Part shown: positions 45,501 through 53,281 of the stretch, piece after piece
Layout of the letters: every line of letters starts with the position of its first letter
Numbering within the stretch: the stretch's first letter is position 1
Source: Sphingomonas changnyeongensis
GTDB taxonomy: Bacteria; Pseudomonadota; Alphaproteobacteria; Sphingomonadales; Sphingomonadaceae
NCBI RefSeq assembly: GCF_009913435.1
Contig: NZ_CP047895.1
Coordinates: 2,797,001-2,861,000 of the forward strand
DNA: 64,000 nt
Direction: 5' to 3'
The notes under the pieces: generated by a model
Seen by the model: the letters and a program-made list of their open reading frames with translations, nothing else
What the model was told of the DNA's origin: nothing
Database searches by the model: none
Program-made: the position numbers and the translations under genes

Positions 45501-47039
45501 CCCCATCACGACATCTATTCGATCGAGGATCTGGCGCAGCTGATCTATGATCTGAAGATGATCAACCCGCGCGCGCGGGTGTGCGTGAAGCTTGTCTCGT
45601 CGGCGGGCATCGGCACGGTCGCGGCGGGCGTGGCCAAGGCGCATGCCGACGTCATTCTCGTCTCGGGCCATAATGGCGGCACCGGCGCCAGCCCGCACAC
45701 CAGCATCAAATATGCCGGCACCCCGTGGGAAATGGGCCTGTCGGAAGTCAACCAGACGCTGACGCTGAACGGCCTGCGCGGCCGGGTGAAGCTTCGGACC
45801 GATGGCGGGCTGAAGACCGGGCGCGACATCGTCATCGCCGCGATCCTGGGCGCGGAGGAATATGGCATCGGCACGCTCAGCCTGGTTGCGATGGGCTGCA
45901 TCATGGTCAGGCAATGCCATTCCAACACCTGCCCGGTCGGCGTGTGCACGCAAGACGAAAAGCTGCGCGCCCGCTTCACCGGCAGCCCGGAAAAGGTCAT
46001 CAACCTGATGACCTTCATCGCCGAAGAGGTGCGCGAGATATTGAGCCGGCTGGGCTGCCGGTCGCTCGACGAGGTGATCGGGCGCACCGAGCTGCTGCGC
46101 CAGGTCAGCCGCGGCGCCGAGCATCTGGACGATCTCGATCTCAATCCGATCCTCGCCAAGGTCGATGCGGCGGACCATGAGCGCCGTTTCAGCCTGCCCA
46201 CCTTCCGCAACGAAGTGCCGCCAAGCCTTGATGCGCAGATGATCGCCGATGCGCGCGCCGTGTTCGACCGGGGCGAGCGGATGCAGCTGACCTACAATGT
46301 CCGCAACACCCACCGCGCGGTCGGGACGCGGCTGTCGGCGGAGGTCACGCAGCGTTTCGGCATGTCGGCGCTGGCCGACCATCATGTCCAGGTGCGGCTG
46401 CGCGGATCGGCGGGCCAGTCATTGGGCGCGTTCCTGTGCAAGGGCATCACGCTTGAGGTGTTCGGCGACGCCAACGACTATGTCGGCAAGGGGCTGTCGG
46501 GCGGCATCATCATCGTCCGGCCGATGGTCAGCTCCCCGCTGATGAGCCAGGACAATGTGATCGTCGGCAACACCGTGCTCTATGGCGCAACCTCGGGCCG
46601 GCTGTTCGCCGCCGGGCGCGCGGGCGAACGGTTCGCGGTGCGCAACTCGGGCGCGACCGTGGTGGTCGAGGGCTGCGGTGCCAATGGCTGCGAATATATG
46701 ACCGGCGGCACGGCGGTGATCCTGGGTGCGGTCGGCGCGAACTTCGGGGCGGGCATGACCGGGGGCATGGCGTTCGTGCTCGACACGGACGGGCGCTTTG
46801 CCGAACGCGCCAATCCCGAATCGATCATCTGGCGGCGGCTGGGCGCGGCGCACTGGGAAGAGCATGTGCGCGGCCTGATCGCCGAACATGCGCAGTCGAC
46901 CGACAGCAAATGGGCGCGCGGCCTGATCGAGGACTGGGACCGGACGCGCGACATGATCTGGCAGGTCGTGCCCCGCGAAATGCTCAGCCGCCTGCCCCAC
47001 CCGCTCGACGACGCGCCCGAGGCGGTGGCCGCCGAATAA
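42519..47039 (+). CDS. gltB: Glutamate synthase large (alpha) subunit
   Basis: A 1,506-residue enzyme. The Ntn amidotransferase domain starts at Cys26 ([12 protein letters not shown]) after a propeptide that is removed to expose the Cys. The synthase domain with FMN site follows ([42 protein letters not shown]), then the 3Fe-4S cluster region [15 protein letters not shown] and the C-terminal beta-helix ([16 protein letters not shown]). It makes glutamate from glutamine and 2-oxoglutarate. Normal length and intact. ATG at 42519 is supported by the usual propeptide length; an upstream ATG at 42477 overlaps copy B. Confidence 0.97.
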   Translation: [1506 protein letters not shown]

Positions 47040-47113
47040 GGGCGGCGCTCCTCTTGCACCGCCCATCGCCCGGCGATAGAACAAAGGCGGAACATGGGCA
47101 TGGGAGAAGGATC

Positions 47114-47512
47114 ATGGACGGCGGCTGTCACTGCGGCGCGATCCGCTACCGGCTGGCGGGCGATTTCGCCAACCACACGCTTTGCCATTGCAGCGACTGC
47201 CGCCGCGCGTCCGGCGCGCCGATGGTCGGCTGGATCATGATGGCGCGCGAGGGTGTCGCGCTGCTGCAGGGCAGCCCGCAAATCTATGCCTCGTCGGAAC
47301 ATGCCCGCCGCCATTTCTGCGCCGCCTGCGGGACCGGGCTGTTCTACACCAACGACACGATGCTGCCCGGGCTGATCGACGTCCAGTCGGCCACGCTCGA
47401 CGATCCCGGCGCGGTGCCGCCGACCGATCAGATCCAGATTGCCGAGCGGCTGGGCTGGATGACCGGGATCGACGCCCTGCCCGTCCATGCCCGTTATCCC
47501 GGAATGGAGTGA
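47114..47512 (+). CDS. GFA/CENP-V-family zinc protein
   Basis: A 132-residue protein with the zinc-binding pattern of the GFA family: GGCHCGAIRY, then LCHCSDCRRASGAP and FCAACGTGLFYTND. The family includes glutathione-dependent formaldehyde-activating enzymes, but most members have unknown substrates. It precedes a glutathione transferase gene by 83 bases, which may hint at glutathione chemistry. Confidence 0.92.
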   Translation: MDGGCHCGAIRYRLAGDFANHTLCHCSDCRRASGAPMVGWIMMAREGVALLQGSPQIYASSEHARRHFCAACGTGLFYTNDTMLPGLIDVQSATLDDPGAVPPTDQIQIAERLGWMTGIDALPVHARYPGME

Positions 47513-47595
47513 TCGGGAGCCGGAGATGATCCGGGCGGCATTTTGCCGTCATGGCATCTTTCGCCGCCGCGCCGAACGGCCTAACAGCCGGGTCC

Positions 47596-48267
47596 ATGTG
47601 GCAGCTTTATCAGTTCCCGCTCTGCCCCTTTTCGCGCAAGGTCCGCCTGCTGCTGGGTGAAAAGGGCATCGGCTATGATCTGGTGCGCGAATCCCCCTGG
47701 GAGCGGCGCGACGAGTTTCTGGACATGAACCCCGCCGGGCGCACCCCGGTGATGGTCGAGGCGGCCAAGGGCCTGACGCTGATCGACAGCTGGGCGATCT
47801 GCGAATATTTCGAGGAAACCGTCGAACAGGCACCGATGATCAACGGCACCTCGGTCAACCGGGCCGAGATCCGCCGGCTGGTGGCGTGGTTCGACGAGCA
47901 ATTTCATGCCGATGTCGTGGCCCCGCTGATGCACGAACGCATGAAAAAGCGGCTGATCGACCGCGCCAGCCCCGATGCGCGGGTGCTGCGCGACGCGATG
48001 AAGCTCGCGGTCAATCATCTCGATTATGTCGATTATCTGCTCGACCATCGCAACTGGCTGGGCGGCGCGACGATGAGCCTTGCCGATCTGACCGCGGCCG
48101 CGCACATCTCGGTCGCCGATTATCTGGGCGGCATCGACTGGCGCGGCCATGCCCAGACGCAGCGCTGGTATGCGGCGCTCAAAAGCCGGCCGAGCTTCCG
48201 CCCGCTTTTGTCGGAACGCATGGAGGTGATCACCCCGCCGCCGCATTACGACAAGGTCGATTTCTGA
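47596..48267 (+). CDS. Glutathione S-transferase family protein
   Basis: A 223-residue protein with a thioredoxin-like N-domain (LYQFPLCPFSRKVRLLLGEKGI, with a CxFS active-site-like motif) and NPAGRTPVMVE, where the cis-Pro follows Thr, and DSWAICEYFEE as the G-site. The C-terminal helical domain contains LADLTAAAHISVADYLGGIDW. The start at 47596 is at the domain; an upstream ATG at 47551 adds 15 residues with no match. Substrate unknown. Confidence 0.9.
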   Translation: MWQLYQFPLCPFSRKVRLLLGEKGIGYDLVRESPWERRDEFLDMNPAGRTPVMVEAAKGLTLIDSWAICEYFEETVEQAPMINGTSVNRAEIRRLVAWFDEQFHADVVAPLMHERMKKRLIDRASPDARVLRDAMKLAVNHLDYVDYLLDHRNWLGGATMSLADLTAAAHISVADYLGGIDWRGHAQTQRWYAALKSRPSFRPLLSERMEVITPPPHYDKVDF

Positions 48268-48338
48268 GTCCGCCTGCGGCTTGACCGCCCGCCCCGCTTC
48301 CGGTCCAGTGCCGGGGGCAGAATAAGGGGGATGGCCGA

Positions 48339-49832
48339 ATGGCAAGGCGCGCACCGCCGGGATGGGAACAGCCGCGACGGGGCCGCAAATGGCGCACCAT
48401 GCTGGCGCTCACCGGCCTGCTGATCGCCGGGCTGGCGGCGGCGATGGCCGTCAACGCCTGGCGCCTGCGCCCCGAACCGCTCGCCGCCGCCCTGCCCCCC
48501 GCCCCGCCGGTCGACCGGGCCGCCGTCGCGCGGCTGGCGGAAGCGCTCCGCATCCCGACCGTCTCGACTGCGGGCGCGCCGCCGCCCGCGCCGATGCTCG
48601 CGGCCTTTCACGCCCATCTGGAGGCGAGCTTTCCCCGCGTGCACCAGACGCTCAGGCGCGAGGTGCTGGCCGGCGGCACGCTTCTCTACACCTGGCCGGG
48701 GCGCGATCCGGCGGCACCCGCGCTGCTGCTCGCCGCGCATCAGGACGTGGTGCCGATCGACCCCGGCAGCGCCGAACGCTGGACGCACCCGCCTTTTGCC
48801 GGGACGGTCGCCGACGGCCATGTCTGGGGCCGCGGGGCGATTGACGACAAGGCATCGCTGATGGCGATCCTCGAGGCGGCGGAGCGGCTGGCGGCGCGCG
48901 GCGTGCGCCCGCGCCAGACCGTCTATCTCGCCTTCGGGCATGACGAGGAACGCGGCGGCAGCGGCGCACGCGCGGTCGCGGCGCTGCTCAGGCAGCGTGG
49001 GGCGCGGATCGGCCTGGCGCTCGACGAAGGCTATGCGGTGCTCGACGGCGTGCTGTCATTCGTGCGCGCGCCGGTCGCGGTGATCGGCACGGCGGAAAAA
49101 GGCTATGTGTCGGTCGAGCTGATCGCGCGCGGCACCGGCGGCCACAGCTCGATGCCCGGCGGCGACAATGCCGCTGCCCGCCTGTCGCGCGCGGTGGCGC
49201 ATATCTTCGACGATCAGCTGCCGGCGCGGCTGGACGGCCCCGCGGGCGCGCTGATCGATCATGTCGCGCCTTATGCCGACTGGCCGATGCGCGCGGTGCT
49301 CGCCAATCGCTGGCTGACCGCCCCGCTCATTCGCCGCGCCTTTCTCGCCCGGCCCGACACGGCGGCGCTGCTGCGCACGACGACGGCCCCGACCATCCTT
49401 GCCGCCGGCACCAAGGACAATGTCCTGCCCCAGACCGCGCGGGCGGTGATCAACCACCGCATCCTGCCCGGTGACAGCCGCGCCGGGGTGCTGGCGCATG
49501 ACCGGGCAATGGCCGATGATCCGGGCGTGCGGCTGCGCGCGTTGCCCGGCGGCCATGAGCCGAGCCGCCCGGCCGACCCCGCCGGTCCCGATTTCGCCCG
49601 GCTGAAAGGGCTGGTGCGCGTCCATTTCCCCAACGCCGTGGTCGCCCCGGGGCTGGTGCTGGGCGCGACCGACGGCCGCGCCTATGAGGGGCTGGCGCGC
49701 AGCGTGCTGCGGTTCATGCCGATCGTCATGACGCCGGGCGACCTTGCCCGGTTTCACGGCAATGACGAGCGGCTGGCCGTGGACCAGTATATGCGCGCCA
49801 TCGCCTTTTATCAGGCGCTGATCGCCGGCTGA
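48339..49832 (+). CDS. M20-family peptidase, PM20D1/CPS1-like
   Basis: A 497-residue metallopeptidase with an N-terminal membrane anchor (residues about 20-42). Metal ligands of the M20 fold are visible: His in LLAAHQDVVP, Asp in GRGAIDDKAS, catalytic Glu in GHDEERGG, and the dimerisation-domain motif GTGGHSSMPG. The C-terminus has GATDGRAYEGL, the final His/Glu region being less clear. Homologues hydrolyse N-acyl amino acids or peptides. Probably membrane-bound facing the periplasm. Confidence 0.9.
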   Translation: MARRAPPGWEQPRRGRKWRTMLALTGLLIAGLAAAMAVNAWRLRPEPLAAALPPAPPVDRAAVARLAEALRIPTVSTAGAPPPAPMLAAFHAHLEASFPRVHQTLRREVLAGGTLLYTWPGRDPAAPALLLAAHQDVVPIDPGSAERWTHPPFAGTVADGHVWGRGAIDDKASLMAILEAAERLAARGVRPRQTVYLAFGHDEERGGSGARAVAALLRQRGARIGLALDEGYAVLDGVLSFVRAPVAVIGTAEKGYVSVELIARGTGGHSSMPGGDNAAARLSRAVAHIFDDQLPARLDGPAGALIDHVAPYADWPMRAVLANRWLTAPLIRRAFLARPDTAALLRTTTAPTILAAGTKDNVLPQTARAVINHRILPGDSRAGVLAHDRAMADDPGVRLRALPGGHEPSRPADPAGPDFARLKGLVRVHFPNAVVAPGLVLGATDGRAYEGLARSVLRFMPIVMTPGDLARFHGNDERLAVDQYMRAIAFYQALIAG

Positions 49833-49935
49833 GGGGCGGCACCGGTGCGCCCTTCCAGCCACGTGCGCGCGCTGATAGACCGGCGCGCATGAGAATGCGG
49901 CGGCCGGATCGCACCCGGTTGCCGGAAGGGGGACC

Positions 49936-50343
49936 ATGTTCGGATATTTCATCGGCGCGCTGCCGGATTTCCTCGCCTATTTCGCGGCCGCGGTCACGCT
50001 CGCGGCGCTGTTCCTGTTCGTCTATGTGCGGCTGACCCCGCACCGCGAGCTGGCGCTGATCCGCGACGGCAACAGCGCGGCGGCGACCCAGCTGAGCGGC
50101 ACGTTTCTGGGCTTTGCGATCCCGGTCGCGACCGTCATCGCCCATTCGGTCAGCATCCCCGACATGATGCTGTGGGGCGCGGTGGCGGCCATGGTGCAGC
50201 TGCTCGTCTTCCTCGTCATCGCGCGGCTGGTGTTTGCCGGCATTTCCGCGCGCATCGCCGAAGGCTGCACGGCCTCGGGCATTTTCGTCGGCGGGATCGG
50301 GCTGGGGATCGGCATCCTCCAGGCCGCGTGCATGATCCCCTGA
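49936..50343 (+). CDS. DUF350 membrane protein, YjfL-like
   Basis: A 135-residue protein of four hydrophobic segments (residues about 5-35, 50-72, 78-100 and 110-132), matching DUF350: RDGNSAAATQLSGTFLGFAIPVATVI near the middle. GGAAGGGGG precedes the ATG. It is the first gene of a three-gene run with a lipoprotein and an ATP-grasp ligase, the order of yjfL-yjfM-yjfC in E. coli. Function unknown. Confidence 0.9.
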   Translation: MFGYFIGALPDFLAYFAAAVTLAALFLFVYVRLTPHRELALIRDGNSAAATQLSGTFLGFAIPVATVIAHSVSIPDMMLWGAVAAMVQLLVFLVIARLVFAGISARIAEGCTASGIFVGGIGLGIGILQAACMIP

Positions 50344-50353
50344 GCGCCCGGCG

Positions 50354-50776
50354 ATGAAGAAACAGCTGCCGATGACCGCCGCCATGGCCGCCGCCATCGC
50401 CGCCCTGCCCGCCTGCTCGCCGCGCGACGACTGGGGCGAACCGATGGTGGCCGACCGCGACACGGCGATCTGCGTCAACGAAGCGGGCGAACGGGTGGAT
50501 GACGATCTGTGCGCCAATGGCCGCACCGGCGGGGCGCGCTTCTACGGCAACTCCAACTCCGGCTTCCTCTGGTATTATCTCGGCCGCCGGTCGGCCATTC
50601 CCTATTATGGCGACAGCATCCATGACCGCCGCCGCGCGGTCGCGGGCAGCTTCGTGCCGATGGCCGGCACGCGCTATGCCGAGGCACCGGTCGAGACGCG
50701 GATCACCCGCAGCCAGGCGATCAGGCGCGGCGGCCTCGGCCTCAGCAGCCGCCGCTTCGGCAGCGGCCGCGGCTGA
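50354..50776 (+). CDS. Small lipoprotein, YjfM/DUF1190-like
   Basis: A 140-residue protein with a lipoprotein signal peptide ending LPAC (lipid Cys near residue 21). A cysteine pair (TAICVNEAGERVDDDLC) and Tyr/Gly-rich FLWYYLGRRSAIPYYGD follow, with a basic Ser/Gly-Arg tail (SSRRFGSGRG). In E. coli the equivalent position is held by YjfM (DUF1190); the similarity I see is in layout rather than in exact sequence, so that family name is tentative. It starts 10 bases after DUF350 and ends 4 bases before the ligase gene. Confidence 0.75.
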   Translation: MKKQLPMTAAMAAAIAALPACSPRDDWGEPMVADRDTAICVNEAGERVDDDLCANGRTGGARFYGNSNSGFLWYYLGRRSAIPYYGDSIHDRRRAVAGSFVPMAGTRYAEAPVETRITRSQAIRRGGLGLSSRRFGSGRG

Positions 50777-50780
50777 CCCG

Positions 50781-51923
50781 GTGGACCGGATCGCCATCGC
50801 TCCGCGCCCCGGCTGGCCGCAAACGGTCGCGGATCAGGGGCTGATCTGGCACAGCGAGGCGGACCGCCCCTATTGGGACGAAAGCGGCTGTTATCGCTTC
50901 ACCCTGGCCGAGATCGAGATGATCGAGGCGGCGACCGAGGATGTCTACCGCCTGTTTCTGGCGGCGGGGGAGCGGATCGCGGGCGACCGCGCGCTGATGG
51001 CGCGCTTCGGCATTCCCGACTGGTGCATGGATGCGGTCGCCGCGTCCTGGCACGACAGGCCGCCCGCGCTCGACCATGGCCGGTTCGATTTCGGCTATGA
51101 CGGCATCAGCGCCCCGGCGCTGTTCGAGTTCAACTGCGACACGCCGACCGCCCTGCTGGAAACGGCGGTGATCCAGTGGAACTGGAAAGAGGATGTGTTT
51201 CCCGGCCATGACCAGTTCAACAGCCTGCACGAAAGGCTGATCGACGCGTGGCGGCGGGTGGCCGGCGCTCTGCCGGGCGGGCGGCTGTGGTTCGGCCATG
51301 TCGCCGACGAGGCGCATGAGGACACGATCACCACAACCTATCTGCGCGAACTGGCCGAGACGGCGGGGATCGAGACGCTGGGTGTGGTGATCGACGATAT
51401 CGGCCTCGATGCCGCCGGGCGGATCGTCGATGGCGATGACCGGCTGATCAGCGCGATCTTCAAGCTTTATCCCTGGGAATGGATCGTCGCCGAACCGTTC
51501 GGGCGCGACATCGTCCGCCATCTGCCCGACACTTTGTGGATCGAGCCGATCTGGAAGATGATCTGGAGCAACAAGGCGATCCTGCCGGTGCTGTGGGAGA
51601 TGTTTCCCGGCCATCCCAATCTGCTGCCCGCCGGCTTTACTGCCGCCGATGCCGGGCCGGACCATGTGATCAAACCCTGCCTCGCGCGCGAGGGGGCGAA
51701 CATCGCGCTGGTCGAGGGCGGCCGCCTCCGCGCGCAGGCGGGCGGCGGCTATGACGGGCCGTGCATCTACCAGCAGCTTTACCGGCTGCGCGATTTCGGT
51801 CGCGGCTATCCGGTGCTCGGCTGCTGGGTCGTGGGCGGCGAGGCGGCGGGCATGGGCATTCGCGAGGACGGGCTGATCACCGGCAATACGGCCCGGTTCG
51901 TGCCGCACATCATCAGCGGCTAG
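50781..51923 (+). CDS. Glutathionylspermidine-synthase-like ATP-grasp ligase, YjfC-like
   Basis: A 380-residue protein of the GSPS preATP-grasp/ATP-grasp group. Recognisable pieces are GISAPALFEFNCDTPTALLE, AVIQWNWKEDVF, FKLYPWEWIVAEPFG, WIEPIWKMIWSNKAILPVLWEMFPGHPNLL, VIKPCLAREGANI and CWVVGGEAAGMGIREDGLITGN. Members form amide bonds between a carboxylate and an amine with ATP; the true substrates here are unknown. GTG at 50781 lies 4 bases after the lipoprotein stop, so it is coupled. The stop overlaps a dispersed repeat. Confidence 0.92.
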   Translation: MDRIAIAPRPGWPQTVADQGLIWHSEADRPYWDESGCYRFTLAEIEMIEAATEDVYRLFLAAGERIAGDRALMARFGIPDWCMDAVAASWHDRPPALDHGRFDFGYDGISAPALFEFNCDTPTALLETAVIQWNWKEDVFPGHDQFNSLHERLIDAWRRVAGALPGGRLWFGHVADEAHEDTITTTYLRELAETAGIETLGVVIDDIGLDAAGRIVDGDDRLISAIFKLYPWEWIVAEPFGRDIVRHLPDTLWIEPIWKMIWSNKAILPVLWEMFPGHPNLLPAGFTAADAGPDHVIKPCLAREGANIALVEGGRLRAQAGGGYDGPCIYQQLYRLRDFGRGYPVLGCWVVGGEAAGMGIREDGLITGNTARFVPHIISG

Positions 51924-51988
51924 AGCGGTTTTCTGTCAGGTGAGCTTGCCAGGCTGCCCGGACAACGCGCCACAACAGAAACCCGGAG
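51921..51988. repeat. Dispersed intergenic repeat (GAGCGTTTTC family), copy 2
   Basis: Begins TAGAGCGGTTTTC, has GGTGAGC and CCGGACAACGCG in the middle and ends in ACAACAGAAACCCGGAGCG. It is more diverged than the copy at 3129 but has the same order of elements and again starts at a stop codon (TAG of the ligase gene). Confidence 0.5.
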
Positions 51989-52000
51989 CGGGAGGGGCAG

Positions 52001-52432
52001 ATGACACGCATCCAGGCAATGACCGACACGCTCAAGGAACTGGCCGCGCTCTACCTGCTGCTGCTCGGCCTTGGCGCGCTCGCCTTCATGATGATCGAGG
52101 GGCATGATTTCCAGACCAGCCTTTACTGGGCGGGCACGACCGCGACCTCGACCGGCTATGGCGATGTGACGCCGCGCACGCCCGCCGGGCGCTGGCTGGC
52201 GCTGGCGCTGATGCACGCATCGGTGTTCATCATCGCGCCGCTGATCATCGTGCGGCTGATCGACCGGCTGATCCATGACAGCGACGCCTTCACCCATGCC
52301 GAGCAGGTGATGATCATGGAGACGCTGGCGCGCATCGAGGCGCGGCTGGACCGGCTGGAGCGGCAGGAAGATACCGCCGAACCGCACCTGCCCCGGCCCA
52401 CGCCCACGCCCTCGCCCCCGTCCGGGGCGTGA
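52001..52432 (+). CDS. Two-TM potassium channel with C-terminal coiled coil
   Basis: A 143-residue protein with a TM segment at residues 14-32, a P-loop with selectivity filter TGYGD at 51-55, and a second TM at about 62-88. A charged helix (AEQVMIMETLARIEARLDRLER) that could form a coiled coil follows, then a Pro/Ser tail. GGGAGGGGCAG precedes the ATG. It lies 77 bases after the ligase gene, across the repeat. Small ion channels are reported near GSPS-like/DUF350 operons, which supports a link. Confidence 0.9.
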   Translation: MTRIQAMTDTLKELAALYLLLLGLGALAFMMIEGHDFQTSLYWAGTTATSTGYGDVTPRTPAGRWLALALMHASVFIIAPLIIVRLIDRLIHDSDAFTHAEQVMIMETLARIEARLDRLERQEDTAEPHLPRPTPTPSPPSGA

Positions 52433-52441
52433 CCCCCTGCG

Positions 52442-53223
52442 TCAGCGGTGCCGGGCGGCGATGAGATAATTGAGCGAGCGGTCGTCCCCCAGCACGAACC
52501 CGCGCGCGGGCGAAAATGCCAGCCCGCAGATATCGGTCACCGCCAGCCCGGCCGCCTCCAGATGCGCGGTCAGCTCCTCCGGCGTCAGGAACCGGTCCCA
52601 GTCATGGGTGCCGCGCGGGATCTGTCCCAGCCCTTCGGCAAGCGTGATCATCATCAGCCGCGCCTTGGCGGTGCGGTTGGGCGTGGACAGGATCATCAGC
52701 CCGCCGGGCGCAAGCCGGGCGACGAGCGCGGCGGCAAAGGCCGCGGGATCCGCGACATGCTCGATCACCTCCATCGCGGTGACGAGATCGAACGGCGCGG
52801 CGTCGAGCGCGCCAACCTCGCCGGCGACATAGTCAATCGCCAGCCCCTGTGCTGCCGCATGGTCGCGCGCGGCGGCGATGTTTTCGGGCGCGGCGTCGAT
52901 CCCGGTGACCTCGCCCCCATGCGCGCGAGCGGTTCGGCGAGCAGCCCGGCCCCGCAGCCGACATCGAGCGCGCGCCGCCCGGCAAGCGGGCGGAGCGTGC
53001 GCCCGTCGCCGCCCCAATGGGCATCGATCATCCGCCTGACATAGGCGAGACGCACCGGGTTGAGCCGGTGGAGCATCGCCGAACTGCCGCGCGGGTTCCA
53101 CCAGTCCGCCGCCAGCGCGCCGAAATGCGCCGCCTCGTCCGGCCGGATGGTCGGGGCAGCAGGCGCACAGCCGGACCCGGTTTCGGGCACCGCCTGGCTG
53201 ACGGAAGCGTCACTTGTGTTCAT
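52442..53223 (-). CDS. ubiG: Ubiquinone 3-O-methyltransferase (apparent frameshift)
   Basis: Residues about 25-65 (DEAAHFGALAADWWNPRGSSAMLHRLNPVRL) are the UbiG signature; the SAM site ALDVGCGAGLLAEPLARMGA is followed, in another frame, by EVTGIDAAPENI, AMEVIEHV and GGLMILSTPNRT. Adding one base to the C run at 52914-52918 joins them into a protein of about 260 residues. UbiG catalyses two O-methylations in ubiquinone synthesis. It is convergent with the K+ channel gene and divergent from lysC. An essential respiratory gene is unlikely to be broken. Confidence 0.94.
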
Positions 53224-53281
53224 GGGGTCACTTTCCTATCAGGACGGCCCGTTTTCTCCAAGGCAGTCCAGACTTCGATCC

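Noticed and set aside
42339..46385. Open frame of over 1,300 codons on the minus strand
   Set aside because: Antisense of gltB, rich in His, Arg and Gln as expected for a shadow frame, without any recognisable motif.
49936..50776. Toxin-antitoxin pair
   Set aside because: Two small genes in tandem, but DUF350 and a lipoprotein followed by an ATP-grasp ligase match a known conserved gene order instead.
4859..52918. Programmed ribosomal frameshifting as cause of the many frame breaks
   Set aside because: The breaks are in unrelated families not known for recoding, lie in simple G/C runs of three to six bases, and always need one extra base. A technical cause is simpler.
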